Assembly (NCBI GenBank): GCA_003523545.1
Contig: DQAM01000178.1
Location: 1,197 to 6,685 of the forward strand
Reading direction: 5' to 3'
DNA length: 5,489 nucleotides
DNA from: Dysgonomonas sp.
GTDB lineage: Bacteria > Bacteroidota > Bacteroidia > Bacteroidales > Dysgonomonadaceae
Shown here piece after piece: positions 1-5,489 of the stretch (position 1 is the first letter of the stretch; each line of letters begins with the position of its first letter). The notes beneath the pieces were generated by a model, which had not been told where the DNA came from, made no database searches, and saw nothing but the letters and a program-made list of their open reading frames with translations. A program made the translations under genes and the position numbers.

Positions 1-171
<171 letters not shown>

Positions 172-226
172 TTAAATTTAATAAGTAATATGTAGTTAAC
201 TTTTTTGTATTTTTGAATTTACCCGG

Positions 227-258
227 CAAAAATACTTCTTTTTTTTGTTTTATTGAAA
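227..258 (-). promoter_or_regulatory. Candidate Bacteroides-type promoter for eno
   Basis: On the minus strand a perfect TAnnTTTG box (TATTTTTG, bases 234 down to 227) is preceded, 20 bases upstream, by TTTC (258 to 255), one mismatch from the -33 TTTG box. This is the arrangement described for the primary sigma factor of Bacteroides. Transcription would start near base 220 and give a leader of about 60 bases. The last 20 bases before the ATG are almost only A and T (A-rich on the mRNA), with no Shine-Dalgarno sequence, as is common for well-expressed Bacteroidota genes. The region is so AT-rich that a chance match is possible. Confidence 0.45.
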
Positions 259-268
259 TAGTTTTAAG

Positions 269-296
269 TTGTATTCTATCTTTTCTTTTAACTTTG
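269..296 (+). promoter_or_regulatory. Candidate promoter for the lipoprotein gene, nearly leaderless
   Basis: TTG at 269-271 and a perfect TAnnTTTG box (TAACTTTG, 289-296) are separated by 17 bases, slightly short for the usual Bacteroides spacing. The box ends only 9 bases before the ATG at 306, so transcription would begin about 2-6 bases before the start codon. A second perfect box (TATTTTTG, 208-215) lies further upstream and would give a more normal leader of about 80 bases, but I see no TTTG at the right distance before it. Which one is used cannot be decided from sequence. Confidence 0.4.
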
Positions 297-305
297 CTTA
301 AAGGA

Positions 306-1157
306 ATGAAAAAGATAATAATATTGATGTTGTCTTGTCTTGTTTTACTGGCGTGCTCCAAGACCGGTAAGATAAGAGAAGATACTATTGTTAAAAACAG
401 AATAAGGATAGAGGGCGATTCGCTTACGCAGGCTTATGCAGAAAAAGAAAAGAAAGATTTTGTACGCAGCTTGTATCCGCCTGCCACGGGCCTCCCTCTC
501 AAAGCAATAATTACGCGGACATTACATCAGGATGAAGCTTCCAAAGACATGGAAAATATGAAATGGTACGGCTTGTTCAAGTCGCAGAGCGGGTATTATG
601 TATCGTCCGCTGTGCTGGTAATGCGCCCGGCCTATGATCCGATGGTCGATTTGAGGGAAGACGATGAGTCTACATGGACAGGATGGGATGTTTCCACCAT
701 TAATATAGACGAAGCTATAATCCTTATCAGCAGAGATGCGAATCTAAAATCCGGCGACGTTAAGTATGATCCCAAATTGCAGGGTATAGTAATAAGGCCG
801 GGAGGAAGTATTGATTTTGAATTTAATTCTATAAAATATAAATTGTATGCGGAAGGTGAGGTCATAAATGCCGAATGGGACCCCCAGGAAAAGGTTATCC
901 ATAATTACCGTCTTTACCTAGAGGCAGAAATGGTAGGAGAAAAAAAGACACAGTTATTGGCAGCTACGCCTTTCCTCGATGATGCCGAATTCGAAATTAT
1001 GTTTGTAGGGGATATCGACAGCGACGGTATAGTCGACCTGGTGATAAATACACACCACCATTATAATATATACAGGCCTACTGTATATCTATCTTCTTTT
1101 GCAGGCAGGCAGGAGATTACCAGGCCCGTTGCACTTCACGAAAGTGTCGCTTATTAG
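306..1157 (+). CDS. Unrecognised lipoprotein with a DxDxDG calcium-loop-like motif
   Basis: I do not recognise the family. The 283-residue protein begins with a lipoprotein signal peptide: MKK, a hydrophobic stretch (residues 4-16) and the lipobox LLAC with the acylated cysteine at 17. It is therefore expected on the periplasmic side of the inner membrane or in the outer membrane. No acidic export signal typical of surface lipoproteins follows the cysteine (next residues SKTGKIRED). The mature part looks like a mixed alpha/beta soluble domain. Near the C-terminus, residues 236-244 read DIDSDGIVD, a D-x-D-x-D-G-x-x-D loop as found in EF-hand, dockerin and FG-GAP/VCBS calcium sites, followed by three histidines (250-252) and a hydrophobic strand pair. 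The frame stays open upstream to a TTG at 213, but ATG 306 is chosen because the signal peptide starts exactly there. A strong terminator follows the stop. The gene is divergent from eno and appears monocistronic. Calcium binding is inferred only. Confidence 0.85.
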   Translation: MKKIIILMLSCLVLLACSKTGKIREDTIVKNRIRIEGDSLTQAYAEKEKKDFVRSLYPPATGLPLKAIITRTLHQDEASKDMENMKWYGLFKSQSGYYVSSAVLVMRPAYDPMVDLREDDESTWTGWDVSTINIDEAIILISRDANLKSGDVKYDPKLQGIVIRPGGSIDFEFNSIKYKLYAEGEVINAEWDPQEKVIHNYRLYLEAEMVGEKKTQLLAATPFLDDAEFEIMFVGDIDSDGIVDLVINTHHHYNIYRPTVYLSSFAGRQEITRPVALHESVAY

Positions 1158-1162
1158 AGCCT

Positions 1163-1185
1163 ATCCCTACAAATAGGGATTTTTC
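1163..1185 (+). terminator. Intrinsic terminator after the lipoprotein gene
   Basis: A perfect 7-bp stem, ATCCCTA (1163-1169) with TAGGGAT (1174-1180), encloses a four-base CAAA loop and is followed by a T run (1180-1184). It starts 5 bases after the TAG stop, the classical position for a rho-independent terminator of the upstream gene. Confidence 0.85.
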
Positions 1186-1210
1186 ATTCTAAAATTCATT
1201 ATTTCTTGCG

Positions 1211-1246
1211 ATTGCATCCCGTTGATATTATCCGGATATTTGCAAA
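1211..1246 (+). promoter_or_regulatory. Weak promoter candidate overlapped by palindromes, upstream of the PepSY gene
   Basis: ATTG (1211-1214) and GATATTTG (1235-1242) are 20 bases apart and each differs by one base from the Bacteroides boxes TTTG and TAnnTTTG. A perfect 10-bp palindrome, TATCCGGATA (1229-1238), overlaps the second box, and a perfect 8-bp palindrome, TTTGCAAA (1239-1246), abuts it directly. A palindrome over the -7 box is a common repressor position, so this may be an operator. It does not match a Fur box well. A start near base 1249 would give a leader of about 110 bases that contains the hairpin at 1305-1334. Short palindromes occur by chance in AT-rich DNA, so confidence is low. 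Confidence 0.3.
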
Positions 1247-1304
1247 GTAAAACGTATATGAATTGACTTTTATATAAATTACTAACTTGATGACAAAAAA
1301 TAAT

Positions 1305-1341
1305 CCGATGTTGTGAATATGCTCATAGCATCGGTTTTTTT
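1305..1341 (+). terminator. Strong hairpin plus T7 just before the PepSY gene: terminator or attenuator
   Basis: Bases 1305-1334 fold into a continuous 12-bp stem (CCGATG paired with CATCGG at the base, two G-T wobbles higher up, closing TGA/TCA) around a six-base loop at 1317-1322, followed by seven T (1335-1341). This is the form of an efficient rho-independent terminator. It lies about 150 bases beyond the terminator of the lipoprotein gene and 19 bases before the ATG at 1361. It may be a second, backup terminator, the 3' end of a small RNA from 1186-1341, or an attenuator in the leader of the PepSY gene. I found no obvious antiterminator pairing upstream. Confidence 0.75.
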
Positions 1342-1360
1342 ATGTAATTAGATTGAGAGA

Positions 1361-2482
1361 ATGAGAAGGTTTATTAAGAAGATACACATTTGGCTGTCGA
1401 TACCGGCAGGCCTTATAATTACTATGTTGTGCCTTACAGGCGCTATTCTGACATTTCAGGCAGAAATTCTTGAAATCTGTTATCCCGAACGTTATTTTGT
1501 AAAAGAAACAGGAAAGGAAAAAATTCCGCTCGACAAGCTGGTGCCGATGGTTAACCAGCAGCTTAAAGACAATACTGTTGCCAGCATCAAAGTGACCTCG
1601 GACCCCGATAGGACTTATACAGCGACACTGGCAGAAGGTTTTCGTGTCTGGGCTTATGTCGATCCATATACAGGAGAAATTACAGGGCAGTCGCAGTATA
1701 GTGAAGGATTCTTTTATGTGATGCTGTCGCTGCACCGCTGGATGATGGACGGGACAAGGACATGGGGAAAATATACGGTGGGCATAGCAACGATTTTATT
1801 CGTGTTCATTATTATATCAGGGCTCGTCTGGTGGGTTCCTTCGGATAAAAAGCGCCTCAAAGCCCGTTTCCGTATAAAGACAAAAAATGGCATGAAACGT
1901 TTTTTATATGATATCCATATTGCATTGGGTATGTACGCTTCCATTTTATTACTGGTTTGTTCACTTACAGGTCTGATGTGGTCTTTCGAATGGTATAGGA
2001 ACAGCGTGGCAAGACTCTTTGGCGTAGAAGTTCAGCAATCCGGCGCAGGACATTCGAGAGGTGGCGGAAGAGGGGAGAAGAAAGAAAAAGAAACGGTGAA
2101 TGCTGCTGTATGGCAGCAGGCGTTCGACCATGTAGCCGGTAAAGTAAAAAGTTACGATTATATAACTATAGCTGATGGTTCCGCTACTGTGCTAGGGTCT
2201 GATGCTCCCCACCTGAGGGCAACCGACAGATATATTTTCGATAAGCGTTCGGGTGAAGTTACCAGTTCCGTTATTTATTCGGAGCAGAAATCTGTTTCTA
2301 AACTTATGACCTGGGCGTATGCTCTTCATGTAGGAGCATTCGGCGGCATAATCGTTCGTATACTTACCTGCCTGGCCTGTATTATAGGGGCAACACTACC
2401 CCTGACCGGATACTATATTTTCTACAGGAAGCACATTAAAAATAACTCAAAGAAACGTGCACGTAAGAATATTGTTTCTTAA
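1361..2482 (+). CDS. PepSY-associated four-helix inner-membrane protein (PiuB/FoxB-like, putative siderophore reductase)
   Basis: A 373-residue member of the PepSY-associated transmembrane family. The layout is: short basic N-terminus, helix 1 (about 11-32), a periplasmic PepSY-like domain (about 55-112, ending in the typical DPYTGEITG at 101-109), helix 2 (138-158), a basic cytoplasmic loop, helix 3 (188-209), a second periplasmic region (about 212-315) with another PepSY-like turn (FDKRSGEV, 293-300), and helix 4 (328-355) followed by a lysine/arginine-rich tail. Conserved-looking histidines sit at or next to each helix: H9, H125 (SLHRW), H186 (DIHIALG) and H323 (ALHVG). In the characterised relative FoxB, histidines in such positions bind haem and the protein reduces ferric siderophores; that role is inferred here. 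Relatives are often beside TonB-dependent receptors, but none is seen here. A Gly/basic linker (228-243, GAGHSRGGGRGEKKEK) is unusual. ATG 1361 is the natural start: MRR leads directly into helix 1. Confidence 0.85.
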   Translation: MRRFIKKIHIWLSIPAGLIITMLCLTGAILTFQAEILEICYPERYFVKETGKEKIPLDKLVPMVNQQLKDNTVASIKVTSDPDRTYTATLAEGFRVWAYVDPYTGEITGQSQYSEGFFYVMLSLHRWMMDGTRTWGKYTVGIATILFVFIIISGLVWWVPSDKKRLKARFRIKTKNGMKRFLYDIHIALGMYASILLLVCSLTGLMWSFEWYRNSVARLFGVEVQQSGAGHSRGGGRGEKKEKETVNAAVWQQAFDHVAGKVKSYDYITIADGSATVLGSDAPHLRATDRYIFDKRSGEVTSSVIYSEQKSVSKLMTWAYALHVGAFGGIIVRILTCLACIIGATLPLTGYYIFYRKHIKNNSKKRARKNIVS

Positions 2483-2545
2483 GCTTTTATAAAACTAAAT
2501 TCAACTTGCATGATATTTAAGCCTTTTTGATTATTTTCGCAGGTT

Positions 2546-2580
2546 AAAATGTATGTCTATTGAGACGGGGGCATTTTTTT
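2546..2580 (+). terminator. Probable terminator after the PepSY gene, close to the PBP start
   Basis: AAAATG (2546-2551) pairs with CATTTT (2572-2577), and inside it GTCT (2555-2558) pairs with AGAC (2563-2566) around an ATTG loop. The two stems are joined by an asymmetric internal loop (TAT against GGGGG) that can form G-T pairs. A run of seven T (2574-2580) follows. It is less perfect than the two hairpins upstream of the PepSY gene. It lies 63 bases after the PepSY stop and ends 16 bases before the PBP start, so it could also affect the PBP leader. Confidence 0.5.
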
Positions 2581-2587
2581 AGTTTTC
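2560..2587 (+). promoter_or_regulatory. Low-confidence promoter candidate for the PBP gene
   Basis: TTG at 2560-2562 and TAGTTTTC at 2580-2587 (one mismatch from TAnnTTTG) are 17 bases apart, and the second box ends 9 bases before the ATG at 2597. The geometry is the same as for the lipoprotein gene at 306 and would again give an almost leaderless mRNA. It overlaps the loop, 3' arm and T run of the preceding hairpin. No better match was found between 2483 and 2596. Confidence 0.25.
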
Positions 2588-2596
2588 TGAAAGAAT

Positions 2597-4987
2597 ATGG
2601 ATAAACAAGAACAAAAGAAAGAGAAATCGGGTTCGAAACAAAAGTCTATCGTTAAAATCCTCTGGATTATATTCGGTGCAGGTGTTCTGTCTGTTGTGTT
2701 GGTTTTTGCGCTAATAGCTTCAGGAGCAATAGGATACATGCCTCCGATAGAAGACCTCGAGAATCCCATAGATAAATATGCGTCCCAGGCGTATTCGGCA
2801 GACGGTAAACTGTTAGGTACATACTCCCAAAGCAGGGAAAACCGTATTTACTCGAGTTACGATCAGCTTTCACCCTATCTGGTGCAGGCATTGGTAGCAA
2901 CCGAAGATGTGCGTTATTACGATCATTCGGGTATAGATGCTTATGCTTTGGCACGGGCGGTTGTCAAAAGAGGGATTTTGCAACAGGAAAGCGGCGGTGG
3001 TGGAAGTACTATTTCCCAGCAATTGGCGAAATTATTGTATTCTGAACCTGTGAAGAGTGTGGTAGACCGTGTACTGCAAAAACCGATAGAGTGGGTTATT
3101 GCGGTTCAGTTGGAAAGATACTATACTAAAGAAGAGATAATCAACCTGTACCTTAATAAATTCGATTTCCTGAACAATGCGGTCGGGATACAGTCGGCAT
3201 CAAAGGTTTATTTCAATAAAACGCCTATCGAATTAAGCATTGAAGAAGCCGCTACGCTCGTAGGTATGTGTAAAAATCCTTCCCAGTTTAATCCACGCCG
3301 CAGGCCGGATGCTACTAAGGGAAGAAGGAACGTTGTGCTCGATCAGATGTATAAGGCAGATTATATTACCAAAACCCAGCTTGATTCATTGAAACAACGT
3401 CCTTTGGTACTCGATTATGTAAAAGTTGACCACAAGGATGGATTGGCTCCTTATTTTCGCGAATATCTCCGTCTGACAATGACTGCAAAAAAACCTGTGC
3501 TATCCAATTATGCAGGCTGGCAGCTCGAGCAATACAAAAGGGATTCGGTAGAGTGGGAGACGAACCCTCTTTACGGATGGTGTGAGAAGAATCAAAAACC
3601 GAACGGTAAACCGTATAGTTTATATACGGACGGATTAAAAATATACACGACTATCGATTCGCGTATGCAGGGATATGCAGAAGAAGCGATAGAAGAACAT
3701 ATGCGGAAAACGGTACAGCCGGCTTTCAACAAGGAAAAAAGAGGTAAATCGTATGCTCCTTATTCCTATTCGGAATCGAAGAAAGTAGACGAATTGCTCG
3801 ATAAAGCAATGAGGCAGACCGAGCGTTACCGTAAGATGAAAGACAGCGGTGCCAGTGAAAATCAAATATTTCAGGCCTTCCGTAAACCGGTGGACATGAA
3901 GGTATTTTCCTGGGAAGGAGAGGTGGATACGGTCATGACGCCTTTGGATTCGATCCGGTATCATAAAAGCTTCCTCCGTTCAGGTTTCATGGCAATGGAG
4001 CCTAATGGTCAGGTCAAAGCTTATGTAGGAGGGCCGAACTTCAAATATTTCCAATATGATATGGTAAATTCGGGACGCAGGCAGATAGGCTCTACCGTGA
4101 AACCGTTTCTGTACTCCCTTCTGATGGAAGAGGGAATGACGCCCTGCGACCAATGGACATACGATCAGGTCACGCTTATGACCGAAGACGGGAAGCCGTG
4201 GACTCCGAGAGGGATACGTTCTGCAAAGATCGGTGAAACAGTATCGGTTAAATGGGGATTACAGGCTTCCGATAATATGGTAACTGCTTACCTGATGGGG
4301 CGTACATCTCCGTATAATTTTGTGCGGATGCTTCGCGCCTATGGCGTGACAGGTAAAATAGACCCCGTAGTATCCATGTCTCTGGGTACTCCGGAGATAA
4401 CCATCGCTGAAATGGTAGGCGGATATTCTGCTTTCGTAAATAAAGGAATACGCACTTCGCCGCTATATGTAACCCGTATCGAAGATCAGCACGGCAATAT
4501 AATCGCCAACTTTGAACCCCGCGTACATGAAGTATTCAGTGAACTTACATATGTCAAGATGATCGATATGCTGCGCGGAGTAGTGGATGGAGGAACGGGT
4601 AGCCGTTTGAGATGGCGGTTCAATCTGAAAGGCCCTATGGGTGCTAAAACGGGTACGACCAACAGTAACTCCGATGCTTGGTTTATGGCGTTTACACCGC
4701 AATTGATAGGCGGTACATGGGTAGGTGGAGAAGAACCTACTATTCACTTCGACAGTATGAATGAAGGACAAGGGGCAGCCGCAGCTCTTCCTGTATTCGG
4801 TATGTTTATGCAGAAAGTATATGCAGATCCTAACCTGGGATACTCTGCAGATGTTGAATTCAATAAAGTCGACGGAAATCTTAATCCTTGCCAGGGCGCA
4901 TCGTCAGTTCTTAATGACTCCCTGATGAGTGCAGATAGCATAGAAATTCAGCAGGCGGGCGGAATAGATGACATGTTCGATTTTTAA
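2597..4987 (+). CDS. mrcA: Bifunctional class A penicillin-binding protein (PBP1A type): glycosyltransferase plus transpeptidase
   Basis: This enzyme polymerises lipid II into glycan strands and crosslinks the peptides in the periplasm. It is 796 residues, complete (E. coli PBP1a is about 850). A lysine-rich cytoplasmic N-terminus is followed by one membrane anchor (about 19-46). The GT51 glycosyltransferase domain (about 65-255) has motif 1 TEDVRYYDHSG with catalytic E103, motif 2 GGSTISQQLAK (135-145), motif 3 QKPIE (161-165, second essential Glu 165), motif 4 KEEIINLYLN (178-187) and motif 5 EAATLVG (217-223). A charged, partly coiled linker spans about 345-455. The transpeptidase domain (about 460-740) has S499-TVK502 with the acylated serine, SDN (558-560) and KTGTT (684-688). 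The Gln at 161, where many homologues have Arg, fits my memory of Bacteroidota forms. The symbol is by family; ponA is the equivalent name. ATG 2597 gives a normal anchor. No terminator follows before the GH20 gene. Confidence 0.97.
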   Translation: MDKQEQKKEKSGSKQKSIVKILWIIFGAGVLSVVLVFALIASGAIGYMPPIEDLENPIDKYASQAYSADGKLLGTYSQSRENRIYSSYDQLSPYLVQALVATEDVRYYDHSGIDAYALARAVVKRGILQQESGGGGSTISQQLAKLLYSEPVKSVVDRVLQKPIEWVIAVQLERYYTKEEIINLYLNKFDFLNNAVGIQSASKVYFNKTPIELSIEEAATLVGMCKNPSQFNPRRRPDATKGRRNVVLDQMYKADYITKTQLDSLKQRPLVLDYVKVDHKDGLAPYFREYLRLTMTAKKPVLSNYAGWQLEQYKRDSVEWETNPLYGWCEKNQKPNGKPYSLYTDGLKIYTTIDSRMQGYAEEAIEEHMRKTVQPAFNKEKRGKSYAPYSYSESKKVDELLDKAMRQTERYRKMKDSGASENQIFQAFRKPVDMKVFSWEGEVDTVMTPLDSIRYHKSFLRSGFMAMEPNGQVKAYVGGPNFKYFQYDMVNSGRRQIGSTVKPFLYSLLMEEGMTPCDQWTYDQVTLMTEDGKPWTPRGIRSAKIGETVSVKWGLQASDNMVTAYLMGRTSPYNFVRMLRAYGVTGKIDPVVSMSLGTPEITIAEMVGGYSAFVNKGIRTSPLYVTRIEDQHGNIIANFEPRVHEVFSELTYVKMIDMLRGVVDGGTGSRLRWRFNLKGPMGAKTGTTNSNSDAWFMAFTPQLIGGTWVGGEEPTIHFDSMNEGQGAAAALPVFGMFMQKVYADPNLGYSADVEFNKVDGNLNPCQGASSVLNDSLMSADSIEIQQAGGIDDMFDF

Positions 4988-5061
4988 GCCGGAAGGTTTG
5001 TATTAAGTACAGGAGAATAGAGAGAATGTTTAGTATATAATTATTAACTGATTTGATTACG

Positions 5062-5489
5062 ATGAAAAATTTATCAATTATTTTTTCACTGGTAGTGCTT
5101 GTATCGTTATCTTCCTGTGCAGATAGCAAGCCGGTTGTTACGGCCGACTATAATGTAATTCCCCTTCCTCAGAGTATTAATATGGGAGAAGGAGAAGGTT
5201 TTACAGTCAAAAGTTCAACTAAAATCGTCTATCCTGCCGGAAACGAAAAACTGCAAAAAACGGCACAATTCTTGTCTGAATATATACAGTTTGCAACAGG
5301 AATGACCTTAGCCGCTACAGATAAGGAAACAGCAGATAACGGGATTATACTCAGAAATGATTATGCCAATGAAAATAAAGAAGCATATAATCTGAAAGTA
5401 GATTCGAAGTCAGCCGTTATTAACGGGGCAAGCGATGCCGCCGTATTTTACGGAGTGCAGACTTTGAGAAAATCTATTCCTGTCGATTC
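5062..5489 (+). CDS. Beta-N-acetylhexosaminidase (GH20 family) lipoprotein, N-terminal part, cut by window edge
   Basis: GH20 enzymes remove terminal beta-linked GlcNAc or GalNAc from glycans by substrate-assisted catalysis. The window holds 142 complete codons plus two bases. The protein starts with a lipoprotein signal peptide (MKNLSIIFSL, hydrophobic to residue 16, lipobox LSSC with cysteine 19), placing it in the periplasm or outer membrane. Residues about 32-140 match the non-catalytic GH20b domain that precedes the barrel: it opens with NVIPLPQSI (31-39), and ends with EAYNLKV (107-113), a short strand VINGAS (119-124) and AVFYGVQTLRK (127-137), equivalent to the family's G-x-x-x-G-x-Q-T-L pattern. 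The catalytic Asp-Glu pair would lie beyond the window and cannot be checked. The gap to the PBP gene is 74 bases with no terminator and no convincing promoter, so co-transcription is possible. Chitinobiose, mucin or host N-glycan scavenging is the usual role in this phylum, but the substrate is unknown. Confidence 0.9.
   Translation, partial: MKNLSIIFSLVVLVSLSSCADSKPVVTADYNVIPLPQSINMGEGEGFTVKSSTKIVYPAGNEKLQKTAQFLSEYIQFATGMTLAATDKETADNGIILRNDYANENKEAYNLKVDSKSAVINGASDAAVFYGVQTLRKSIPVD

Noticed and set aside
213..305. In-frame upstream extension of the lipoprotein gene beginning at TTG 213
   Set aside because: It would add 31 residues before a textbook signal peptide (MKK, hydrophobic core, LLAC) and uses a rare start codon in AT-rich intergenic DNA.
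1101..1113. Tandem GCAG repeat (about three units) in the 3' part of the lipoprotein gene, a possible phase-variation tract
   Set aside because: Three units are too few for typical slippage-driven switching and the frame is intact.
1221..1242. Fur box upstream of the PepSY gene
   Set aside because: The TATCCGGATA palindrome has a central CCGG and lacks the repeated GATAAT/ATTATC units of a Fur site.
1193..1264. 7-bp inverted repeat AATTCAT / ATGAATT flanking the PepSY promoter region
   Set aside because: The arms are short, AT-rich and 58 bases apart, which is expected by chance in such DNA; no transposon ends or target duplication are seen.
1340..1944. Reverse-strand open frames inside the PepSY gene
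   Set aside because: The forward frame has clear helices and PepSY motifs over the same bases; the reverse products have no coherent features.
3635..4771. Long open frames on the reverse strand inside the PBP gene
   Set aside because: They lie opposite a gene whose catalytic motifs are all intact, show no recognisable domain or start signal, and are antisense shadows of its codon pattern.
5011..5040. AGGAG followed 10 bases later by ATG (5026), resembling a Shine-Dalgarno start for the GH20 gene
   Set aside because: The frame reads only four codons (MFSI) before TAA at 5038-5040. The signal peptide clearly starts at ATG 5062, and Bacteroidota rarely use Shine-Dalgarno sites.

Overview
The window reads as chromosomal DNA from a Bacteroidota bacterium, most likely order Bacteroidales. 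A Dysgonomonas- or Parabacteroides-like genus is a guess from the style of the proteins, not something shown here. The grounds are: promoter-like boxes of the Bacteroides TTTG / TAnnTTTG type; A-rich leaders instead of Shine-Dalgarno sites; two short-signal lipoproteins; and a class A penicillin-binding protein whose glycosyltransferase motifs have the form I remember from Bacteroidota. No mobile element, CRISPR array, tRNA or rRNA is visible.

Layout. (1) Bases 1-159, minus strand: the first 53 codons of enolase (eno), running off the left edge. (2) Bases 160-305: a very AT-rich divergent intergenic region with a candidate promoter for each direction. (3) Bases 306-1157, plus strand: an unrecognised 283-residue lipoprotein with a calcium-loop-like DxDxDG motif near its C-terminus, followed by a clear intrinsic terminator at 1163-1185. 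(4) Bases 1186-1360: a leader region with a weak promoter candidate overlapped by palindromes, then a second strong hairpin plus T-run ending only 19 bases before the next start codon. (5) Bases 1361-2482, plus: a four-helix PepSY-type inner-membrane protein, possibly a haem-containing siderophore reductase. (6) Bases 2483-2596: an intergenic gap with a weaker hairpin plus T7 run. (7) Bases 2597-4987, plus: a complete bifunctional class A penicillin-binding protein (PBP1A type) with all main catalytic motifs. (8) Bases 5062-5489, plus: the N-terminus of a lipoprotein beta-N-acetylhexosaminidase (GH20 family), cut by the right edge.

The genes do not form an obvious single pathway. Enolase is central glycolysis, the PBP builds peptidoglycan in the periplasm, the PepSY protein probably handles iron or redox at the inner membrane, and the GH20 enzyme trims terminal GlcNAc or GalNAc from glycans. 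The terminators split the plus-strand genes into separate transcription units. Only PBP to GH20 lacks a terminator between the genes and could be read through.

I found no convincing new multi-gene system. The points most worth a second look are regulatory: the terminator-like hairpin just before the PepSY gene, and two genes whose best promoter match sits so close to the ATG that the mRNA would be almost leaderless.
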